Assembly (NCBI GenBank): GCA_021799555.1
Contig: JAJZAG010000262.1
Span: forward strand, 1-5,392
Source: Deltaproteobacteria bacterium
Lineage (GTDB): Bacteria > Desulfobacterota > Binatia > Binatales > Binataceae
Length of the DNA stretch: 5,392 bases
Reading direction: 5' to 3'
Shown: positions 1 to 4,239 of the stretch, in pieces
Numbering within the stretch: position 1 is the stretch's first letter
How the letters are laid out: the number at the start of each line of letters is the position of its first letter
The notes under the pieces: model-generated
The model's database searches: none
What the model was told of the DNA's origin: nothing
What the model saw: only the letters and a program-made list of their open reading frames with translations
Program-made: the position numbers and the translations under genes

Positions 1-25
1 GCGATAAGCCCACCATAGCAGCCCG

Positions 26-59
26 AAAAAAAAGGGCGGCCCGGATGGACCGCCCTTTT
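26..59 (-). terminator. Rho-independent terminator of the thiolase operon
   Basis: A perfect 10-bp stem (30-39 with 50-59, AAAAGGGCGG/CCGCCCTTTT) is followed, in minus-strand reading, by an uninterrupted run of eight T (the A run at 26-33). It begins about 20 bp past the thiolase stop codon, as expected for the end of the leftward operon. Plus-strand reading has only four T after the stem, so it is mainly a minus-strand terminator, though weak bidirectional action is possible. Confidence 0.88.
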
Positions 60-78
60 GGCATACTCAATCAATCGG

Positions 79-1263
79 TCAGCCGACTTCCTTGCCTACC
101 ACTGATATGAAGCTTACGCAGCGGCCCGGGGCGCCGCCGAGGTTATGGGTCAGGCCTAGCTTGGGATTCTTGATCTGGCGCGGGCCGGCTTCGCCGCGGA
201 ACTGCAGCCACATTTCGTACATCATGCGCAGGCCCGATGCGCCGATCGGATGGCCGAATGACTTAAGGCCGCCGTCCGGATTCACCGGCAGCTTGCCGTC
301 GAGGTCAAAATATCCGTCCATCACATCCTGCCATGCGGTGCCGCGCTTACTGAAGCCGAGATCCTCGTAGAGCACGAGTTCGGTGGGCGTGAAGCAATCG
401 TGGACTTCAGCCATGCTGACTTGTGCGCGCGCGTCGGTGATTCCGGCCTGCGCGTACGCATCCTTGGCGGAAGCGACGACTTCGCGGAAGGTCGTGAAGT
501 CGTAGTCCTGCGAAAGCGGACCTTCGGCTGGTCCCGCAACGAAAGACAGCGCCTTGATGTAGATCGGATTCTTGCAGTACTTGTGTGCGTCCTCGGCGCG
601 AACGATTATCGCGGCCGCCGAGCCGTCGGAGACGCCGGAGCAATCCATGATTCCGAGCGGGTCGGCGATTTTGGGGGAGTTCTTGATCGCCTCGATCGAC
701 ACTTCTTTCTGGAATTGCGCCTTGGGATTCTTCGCGCCGTTTTTGTGATTTTTCCACGCGATCCGCGACAGAACGTCCTTGCCCTTGTCGGGATCGAGTC
801 CATACTTCTTGAAGTAGGCGGGCGCGAGCAGCGAGAACGACGCGGGTGCCGTCATGCTGCCCTCTGTGCCGTCGTTGGGCGGCGCGGACATCACCAGTCC
901 CGAGTACCCCGAGTCCTTGAGCTTCTCGACTCCGATCGCCATCACGATATCGAACGCGCCCGACGCAACCGCATAGCAAGCCTGGCGCATCGCCTCCGAG
1001 CCTGTGGCGCACATGTTCTCGACGCGGGTGACGGGCTTGTACTGAATCTTAAGCGGCTCGGACAGGGTCAGGCCTGAGACTCCCGAGCCCATCGTGCCAA
1101 GCCAGTAGGCGTCGATATCGTCGGGATTAACGCCAGCCGACGCGTAGGCTTCGTACGCGGCCTCGCACAGGAGATCTTCGGGGCCTTTGTCCCAATGCTC
1201 TCCGAACTTGGTGCATCCCATTCCGATGATCGCGACGCGATCCTTGATTCCTCGACTTGCCAT
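79..1263 (-). CDS. SCP2-type thiolase (thiolase family protein, acetyl-CoA acetyltransferase-like)
   Basis: 394 aa, the usual length for the family. It is a thiolase of the SCP2/SCP-x and archaeal type, which condenses or cleaves acyl-CoA thioesters. Visible motifs: the nucleophile Cys85 in ENMCATGSEA, HDCF at 288-291, and GHP at 337-339 within GGLKSFGHPIGASG. The classical C-terminal CxG cysteine is absent (NLGGAPGRC, 374-382). This is typical of SCP2-thiolases, where the HDCF cysteine is thought to take that role. All catalytic residues are present, so an active enzyme is expected. The start is supported by GAGGAGAA (minus, 1277-1270) seven bases upstream of the ATG. It lies 18 bp after the synthase-DUF35 gene, so the two are co-transcribed. 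In archaea such a thiolase makes acetoacetyl-CoA and passes it to HMG-CoA synthase through a DUF35 protein. Here the substrate is unknown. It could also serve beta-oxidation or side-chain degradation. It is not Ltp2-like as far as visible, since GHP is retained. Confidence 0.93.
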   Translation of the reverse strand: MASRGIKDRVAIIGMGCTKFGEHWDKGPEDLLCEAAYEAYASAGVNPDDIDAYWLGTMGSGVSGLTLSEPLKIQYKPVTRVENMCATGSEAMRQACYAVASGAFDIVMAIGVEKLKDSGYSGLVMSAPPNDGTEGSMTAPASFSLLAPAYFKKYGLDPDKGKDVLSRIAWKNHKNGAKNPKAQFQKEVSIEAIKNSPKIADPLGIMDCSGVSDGSAAAIIVRAEDAHKYCKNPIYIKALSFVAGPAEGPLSQDYDFTTFREVVASAKDAYAQAGITDARAQVSMAEVHDCFTPTELVLYEDLGFSKRGTAWQDVMDGYFDLDGKLPVNPDGGLKSFGHPIGASGLRMMYEMWLQFRGEAGPRQIKNPKLGLTHNLGGAPGRCVSFISVVGKEVG

Positions 1264-1281
1264 GTAACGTTCTCCTCGCGC

Positions 1282-2691
1282 CTAGCGCTTGGGCCGTGCC
1301 TTCCAGAAATAGTTGTGAACGCCGTCGGCAGTAAAGAGGCGGCGAAAGGTCATTTCCACTTCGTCGCCGATCGCGACCTTCGCGGGCTCGCAATCGGTCA
1401 TCTCGCACAGAAAGCGTCCACCGCCCTCGAAGTCTATCACGACATTGACCGTAGGGGGATTCAGCGAATAGGCCAGCCGGTCGATCGCATAAGTGGCGAT
1501 CCGCGCGGTCCGGTCGGCGAACGCGTACGGCTCCATCTTGTCGAAGGCGCGGCATTTGACGCATACCCGCTGCGGCGGAAGCTGCGGCGTTCCGCACGCG
1601 GTGCACTTCGACCCGATGAACCCGAACTTCCAGTCGCCGGATCGCAGCATCGGCGGTCCCGCCGGCCGTTCGGGGTCAGGCCGGCGCGGAGGTTCGGTCG
1701 GCAAAATTTCGCGCCATTTCAGATAGTTGCCGTAGGTGACGTCACCCTTGGATTCGATTTGCATTCCAACCGAGCGCACGGGCTTGAAGCTCACTACGGC
1801 AGGCGTCGCGCGCAGAAGAATCGCGTCGGCGCCGTCGGCCACCGAGGCGAGCAGCACGCGCTCGCCGGGTTTGAGCGATGGCAGCACCGCGGCAAGCATC
1901 AGGCCCGGATGCGCAGCGCCGGTCTGACCGACGGTCAGCGCGAAGTTGTCGCCGAGTTTGGCTGGGTCGATCTTCATCCCGCGGATAATCTCGTCGGCAG
2001 CGCGCGGATTTGGCGCGTCAACGATCACTCTTGCCAAATCGCCAGGGGCGACTTTCGCTTTCGTCAGGACGTCCGTAATCGCCTTGGAGAGAAGGGGAGC
2101 TTGCGTCTGAGTCAGCGAAAAGCGTTCTTCCCACGAATGCCCGAACCGTTCGCCGGGCGCCCGCCAAGTATCGAGATACTCGCGCGTGAGCGAGGCGGTC
2201 GCCTCGATTTCTGCGATGACGTGCTCGGTGCCCATCACGAAGGCGACCGCGCCGTCTCCGTTTTGCTGCTCGGCTTTGCCTTCGGGAGCGCCGAGACGGG
2301 CGTCGCCGATCGCAACAACGGCGTTGGATTTCGAGCCGGAGGCCGCGTCGGCGCCTTGCAGGATTGCGGAGATTCCGGCGCGCACTGAGCCGGTCAGATC
2401 GACCGCGCGAATATTGGACGGCATCCGGGTGGCCGCGGCGATAATCGCGGCATTGAGTTTTTCACCGTAGGGCGGGGTCGTGGTTGCGAACAGAAGCGCT
2501 CCGATTGGCGAAGGCGGTGCGGCCTTGAGCGCGTCGCGCACCGCCTCAACCGCCATCGAAGCCGAGTCTTCATCGAAGCTCGCGACCGAGCGCTCACCCT
2601 TCGAGGCAGCTCCCCCCAGCATCGCCGCGATTGCGGAACGCTTGAGCCGCCGGTACGGAACATAAGAACCGTATGAAACAATTCCAGCCAT
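1282..2691 (-). CDS. HMG-CoA synthase/KAS III-like domain fused to DUF35 zinc-ribbon/OB-fold; synthase active site degenerate
   Basis: 469 aa from the ATG at 2691. Residues 1 to about 300 follow the archaeal HMG-CoA synthase pattern: MAGIVSYGSYVP at the start, GERSV with the conserved Glu33, DEDSASMAVEA, TTTPPY, AVDLTGSVRAG and KPGERVLLASVADGADA. A Pro-rich linker (about 330-347) leads to a DUF35 domain: a zinc ribbon with Cys363, Cys366, Cys377 and Cys380, then an OB-fold to the end. By alignment from memory with archaeal enzymes, the catalytic Cys is Val103 (codon GTG), the catalytic His (FHQPN) is Asp225 (VDAPN), and the following Asn is Gln256. HMG-CoA synthesis by the normal mechanism is therefore unlikely. 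DUF35 proteins bridge thiolases and synthases, so a role as scaffold or acyl-CoA handling partner of the downstream thiolase is inferred. Start choice: an in-frame ATG at 2700 adds Met-Arg-Cys and has AGGG upstream. The 2691 ATG fits the family N-terminus and the promoter position better. Databases may name it 3-oxoacyl-ACP synthase or OB-fold protein. Confidence 0.88.
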   Translation of the reverse strand: MAGIVSYGSYVPYRRLKRSAIAAMLGGAASKGERSVASFDEDSASMAVEAVRDALKAAPPSPIGALLFATTTPPYGEKLNAAIIAAATRMPSNIRAVDLTGSVRAGISAILQGADAASGSKSNAVVAIGDARLGAPEGKAEQQNGDGAVAFVMGTEHVIAEIEATASLTREYLDTWRAPGERFGHSWEERFSLTQTQAPLLSKAITDVLTKAKVAPGDLARVIVDAPNPRAADEIIRGMKIDPAKLGDNFALTVGQTGAAHPGLMLAAVLPSLKPGERVLLASVADGADAILLRATPAVVSFKPVRSVGMQIESKGDVTYGNYLKWREILPTEPPRRPDPERPAGPPMLRSGDWKFGFIGSKCTACGTPQLPPQRVCVKCRAFDKMEPYAFADRTARIATYAIDRLAYSLNPPTVNVVIDFEGGGRFLCEMTDCEPAKVAIGDEVEMTFRRLFTADGVHNYFWKARPKR

Positions 2692-2698
2692 GCAGCGC

Positions 2699-2728
2699 AT
2701 TAAATGCCCTAAAGCGATCGTTCGTCAA
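2699..2728 (-). promoter_or_regulatory. Candidate sigma-70-like promoter of the synthase-thiolase operon
   Basis: In minus-strand reading, TTGACG (2728-2723, 5 of 6 to TTGACA) is followed by an 18-base spacer and TTTAAT (2704-2699, 5 of 6 to TATAAT, but missing the important second-position A). A start site 7-8 bases further falls on or beside the A of the ATG at 2691, which implies a leaderless or near-leaderless mRNA. This is a match by eye only, and the -10 overlaps the alternative ATG at 2700. Confidence 0.4.
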
Positions 2729-2800
2729 CCCGTAGCCGCAGCGATAAACTAGTCATGCCGACGACGCAAAACTTGGCCTCTATCCTCAGGCTCGGAAAAG

Positions 2801-2813
2801 CCTTATCATAAGG
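2801..2813. promoter_or_regulatory. 13-bp palindrome, possible operator
   Basis: CCTTATCATAAGG is a perfect inverted repeat with 6-bp arms around one central base. It lies between the divergent operon and the first RRM gene. Its AT-rich core (TATCAT) could also be part of a -10 element for the rightward gene, but no convincing -35 sits at the right distance. It could be a transcription-factor site for either divergent unit. The protein is unknown. Confidence 0.35.
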
Positions 2814-2826
2814 ACATAACGCTCGG

Positions 2827-2888
2827 ATGCCTTCCTGTACTCAGACCCGGGATGGTCCCGGGGTCTCTGTTCGATAGCTTCCCGGCAT
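2827..2888 (+). promoter_or_regulatory. Structured 5' leader hairpin of the first RRM gene
   Basis: The left arm AGACCCGGGA (2843-2852) pairs with TCCCGGGGTCT (2856-2866, one bulged G), giving a 10-bp stem with a TGG loop. ATGCC (2827-2831) and GGCAT (2884-2888) could close a larger structure around it. The segment CCGGGA (2847-2852) can pair instead with a second TCCCGG at 2880-2885, so two folds exclude each other. No T run follows, so a simple terminator is unlikely. An attenuating or temperature-responsive leader is inferred, assuming transcription starts upstream. Confidence 0.4.
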
Positions 2889-2896
2889 TTACTGAT

Positions 2897-2915
2897 GGAG
2901 GGGCACTTAATGCCC
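2897..2915 (+). promoter_or_regulatory. Shine-Dalgarno site and start-codon hairpin of the first RRM gene
   Basis: GGAGGGG (2897-2903) is a strong ribosome-binding site six bases before the ATG at 2910, and it decides that start. The in-frame ATG at 2895 overlaps the site itself and has none of its own. GGGCA (2901-2905) pairs with TGCCC (2911-2915) around a CTTAA loop, which would hold part of the start codon in a 5-bp stem. CCTTCC (2830-2835) could pair with GGAGGG (2897-2902) with one G-U pair, as an upstream anti-SD. Confidence 0.6.
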
Positions 2916-3260
2916 AGCAAATTGTATGTAGGCAATCTTGCCTACTCGGTTACCAGCCATGATCTCGAGGATCTGTTCGCACAAGCCGGTTCGGTGCAGA
3001 GCGCCGCGGTTATCACGGACAAGTTTTCGGGACAGTCGAAGGGATTCGGCTTCGTCGAGATGTCGACGCCGGAGGAAGCTGCAAAGGCGATCCAGCTCTT
3101 GAACGAGACTGAACTCAAAGGACGCAATATCCGCGTCAACGAGGCCAAGCCGCGTGAATCCGGATTCGGCGGGGGCGGCGGTGGTGGCGGAGGTCGTCGC
3201 GGTGGCGGTGGTGGCGGTGGCGGAGAGCGCCGCGGTGGTGGCGGCGGAAATCGCTGGTAA
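2910..3260 (+). CDS. Glycine-rich RRM RNA-binding protein
   Basis: 116 aa, one RNA-recognition motif followed by a Gly/Arg tail. Like the cyanobacterial Rbp and plant GRP proteins, it should bind single-stranded RNA in the cytoplasm. Some relatives are cold-induced and act as RNA chaperones. RNP2 is LYVGNL (5-10) and RNP1 is KGFGFVEM (44-51). The RNA-stacking aromatics Tyr6, Phe46 and Phe48 are present. Residues about 4-83 form the RRM. Residues 85-116 are almost only Gly and Arg with a terminal NRW, similar to RGG-box tails. The ATG at 2910 is chosen because GGAGGGG lies at proper spacing; starting at 2895 would add five residues ahead of the usual MPSKLYVGNL. It is divergent from the synthase-thiolase operon, and a 12-bp stem-loop follows the stop by 11 bp. 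The leader contains several possible RNA structures, which suggests post-transcriptional or autogenous control (inference). Confidence 0.94.
   Translation: MPSKLYVGNLAYSVTSHDLEDLFAQAGSVQSAAVITDKFSGQSKGFGFVEMSTPEEAAKAIQLLNETELKGRNIRVNEAKPRESGFGGGGGGGGGRRGGGGGGGGERRGGGGGNRW
3168..3248 (+). repeat. Low-complexity GGN (glycine codon) tract
   Basis: This is an in-frame run of GGC/GGT/GGA/GGG codons, broken only by short Arg/Glu codon groups, and it encodes the glycine-rich tail of the first RRM protein. Such tracts are prone to slippage and to length variation between strains. Synonymous codons vary along it, so it is a degenerate protein-level repeat and not a perfect DNA microsatellite. Confidence 0.75.
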
Positions 3261-3271
3261 GATCGATCACA

Positions 3272-3300
3272 ACTGGGCGGGCAGGTAATGCCCGCCCAGT
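3272..3300 (+). terminator. Stem-loop terminator between the two RRM genes
   Basis: ACTGGGCGGGCA (3272-3283) and TGCCCGCCCAGT (3289-3300) form a perfect 12-bp stem around a GGTAA loop, 11 bp after the first RRM stop. The following CATTTCC is only weakly T-rich. It may be an intrinsic terminator of modest strength, a 3'-end stabiliser or a partial readthrough point before the second RRM gene. Confidence 0.65.
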
Positions 3301-3384
3301 CATTTCCGAGAAAGCGGGCGCCGAGCGTGCGGGGTTGCGAAACCGTGGCCCTGTTCCGCGCTGGCGCGAGCGCGTTTTATCGAT

Positions 3385-3399
3385 GGAGGTTGCACAGTG
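3385..3399 (+). promoter_or_regulatory. Ribosome-binding site that sets a GTG start
   Basis: GGAGG (3385-3389) lies seven bases before the GTG at 3397. The block GATGGAGG, then GCAC, then TGCCCAG recurs in the initiation region of the first RRM gene (2894-2917), where the matching codon is ATG. This conservation between paralogs supports the GTG start. Confidence 0.7.
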
Positions 3400-3678
3400 C
3401 CCAGAGTCTATGTTGGAAACCTGGCCGAATCGGTTACGCGCGACGACCTGACGACGCTCTTCTCCCGGGTCGGCAAAGTTGGCGGAGCGCTGATTATCAC
3501 CGACAAGCTCTCGGGCGTTTCGCGAGGCTTCGGCTTCGTCGAAATGATCGAAGTTGACGACGCGATCAACGCGTCGCATTTCTTTAACGACACGGAATTC
3601 GGCGGACGCAAGCTGCAAGTAGATCAGTATCGTCCCAAAGACGAAACCGTTGCCAAGAGCGTACGCAAACGGCGCTAA
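3397..3678 (+). CDS. Second RRM RNA-binding protein, short basic tail, GTG start
   Basis: 93 aa, essentially a single RRM. RNP2 is VYVGNL (4-9) and RNP1 is RGFGFVEM (43-50), with the RNA-stacking aromatics Tyr5, Phe45 and Phe47 kept. Hand alignment with the first RRM protein gives about 39 identities over 80 residues, so the two are paralogs from an old tandem duplication. It differs in lacking the glycine-rich tail and ending instead in a basic SVRKRR. The half after RNP1 is the more diverged part (HFFNDTEFGGRKLQVDQYRP). The GTG start is supported by GGAGG at 3385-3389 and by the conserved MPxxYVGNL beginning. It likely binds RNA in the cytoplasm with different affinity or partners from its neighbour. 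The 136-bp gap with a stem-loop allows separate expression or partial readthrough. Confidence 0.92.
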   Translation: MPRVYVGNLAESVTRDDLTTLFSRVGKVGGALIITDKLSGVSRGFGFVEMIEVDDAINASHFFNDTEFGGRKLQVDQYRPKDETVAKSVRKRR

Positions 3679-3695
3679 CCTACGCACGCACGCAA

Positions 3696-3749
3696 GCGCG
3701 GCATTATCCAGTATGAATTTCTCGGCCTACCGGCGGATAATGACAGCGC
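3696..3749 (+). repeat. Imperfect inverted repeat after the second RRM gene
   Basis: CATTATCC (3702-3709) and GGATAATG (3735-3742) are perfect 8-bp arms separated by 25 bases. GCGC at 3696-3699 and 3746-3749 extend the pairing beyond a small internal loop. It starts 18 bp after the second RRM stop. It might be a transcript-end structure or part of the leader of the next gene. No T run follows. Confidence 0.35.
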
Positions 3750-3794
3750 CTGCGCGGATTCCAGAAACTTCCTAACGACGGCCCCGGAGGTATC

Positions 3795-4091
3795 ATGCAG
3801 TCGGAACCGATCTCGGCGTGGCGAACCCACGAATGGAAGGTGCGCACCCTTGAATCGATTGTCGCAGGCGGCGGTTCGCGGCTCGGCTTCACCTGTCGGG
3901 GATGCGGTAAGACTTTCAATCACAACACGATTAATCGGCGCACCTGGGCCGTGGATACGCAAGGAGTGGCGCTCACCGACGACGTGACTGCGCGTTGGCT
4001 TAAGAGCGAATGCCTGCATCATCCGATCCTGGCTGATGACGACGACCGCAAGCAGATAAAATATCCAACCGGCACCGCGGCGCAATCGTAG
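3795..4091 (+). CDS. Small hypothetical protein with CxxC motif
   Basis: 98 aa, not recognised as a known family. Support for it being real: GGAGGT (3786-3791) just before the ATG, no overlap with a stronger gene, and a hairpin at its stop codon. Visible content: a basic N-terminal part (HEWKVRTLES, 12-21), then TCRGCGKTF with Cys34 and Cys37, His43 just after, and later SECLHHP with Cys73, His75 and His76, followed by an acidic ADDDDR stretch. CxxC plus a later Cys/His cluster resembles a small zinc-binding fold, but the ligand set is a guess. There is no signal peptide or membrane segment, so it is likely cytoplasmic. The SD-to-ATG spacing is short (3-4 bases). It lies 116 bp downstream of the second RRM gene on the same strand and may or may not share its transcript. 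Function is not assigned. Confidence 0.65.
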   Translation: MQSEPISAWRTHEWKVRTLESIVAGGGSRLGFTCRGCGKTFNHNTINRRTWAVDTQGVALTDDVTARWLKSECLHHPILADDDDRKQIKYPTGTAAQS

Positions 4092-4111
4092 GCGTAACCA
4101 GGCTTACGCCT
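4090..4111 (+). terminator. Hairpin overlapping the stop of the small CxxC gene
   Basis: AGGCGTAA (4090-4097) and TTACGCCT (4104-4111) form a perfect 8-bp stem with a CCAGGC loop, beginning inside the TAG stop codon. No T run follows, so intrinsic termination is doubtful. It may mark the transcript 3' end or act with the larger hairpin at 4205-4234. Confidence 0.4.
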
Positions 4112-4204
4112 TGGCCGGTTCTGGACGCGCGGCGCGCGCTCGCAAACCGTGCGTGTTCCTCCGCTAAGGTCCGCGAGCAACTGACCGCCGTCACCGCCAT
4201 AGAC

Positions 4205-4234
4205 CGGGAGCCGCGACTAGGGTCGCGGCTCCCG
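4205..4234 (-). terminator. Stem-loop at the end of the MFS gene, between convergent genes
   Basis: CGGGAGCCGCGAC (4205-4217) and GTCGCGGCTCCCG (4222-4234) form a perfect 13-bp stem with a TAGG loop, only five bases beyond the MFS stop. Neither strand has a clear T run after it. Its position between two converging genes suggests a bidirectional transcript end or a barrier to antisense readthrough. Confidence 0.6.
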
Positions 4235-4239
4235 CTAGA

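Noticed and set aside
400..1077. 225-codon plus-strand frame, and a 201-codon frame at 407-1012, opposite or within the thiolase
   Set aside because: Both overlap the thiolase, whose catalytic motifs are all present in its own frame. The alternative products are Arg-rich with no domain.
1195..2388. 397-codon open frame on the plus strand opposite the synthase-DUF35 gene
   Set aside because: Its product is Arg/His/Gly-rich with no recognisable motif, and it lies fully antisense to well-supported genes. Such frames are common in GC-rich DNA.
2895..2909. ATG at 2895 as start of the first RRM gene
   Set aside because: It overlaps the GGAGGGG ribosome-binding site used by the ATG at 2910, has no site of its own, and adds residues not expected before MPSKLYVGNL.
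3288..3557. 89-codon plus-strand frame across the RRM gap
   Set aside because: It begins in the terminator stem and overlaps the second RRM gene in another frame, with no motif.
3675..4085. 136-codon minus-strand frame opposite the small CxxC gene
   Set aside because: It lacks a clear ribosome-binding site and recognisable motifs. The plus-strand gene has GGAGGT and a CxxC motif. Because the plus-strand gene is itself unrecognised, this rejection is less certain than the others.
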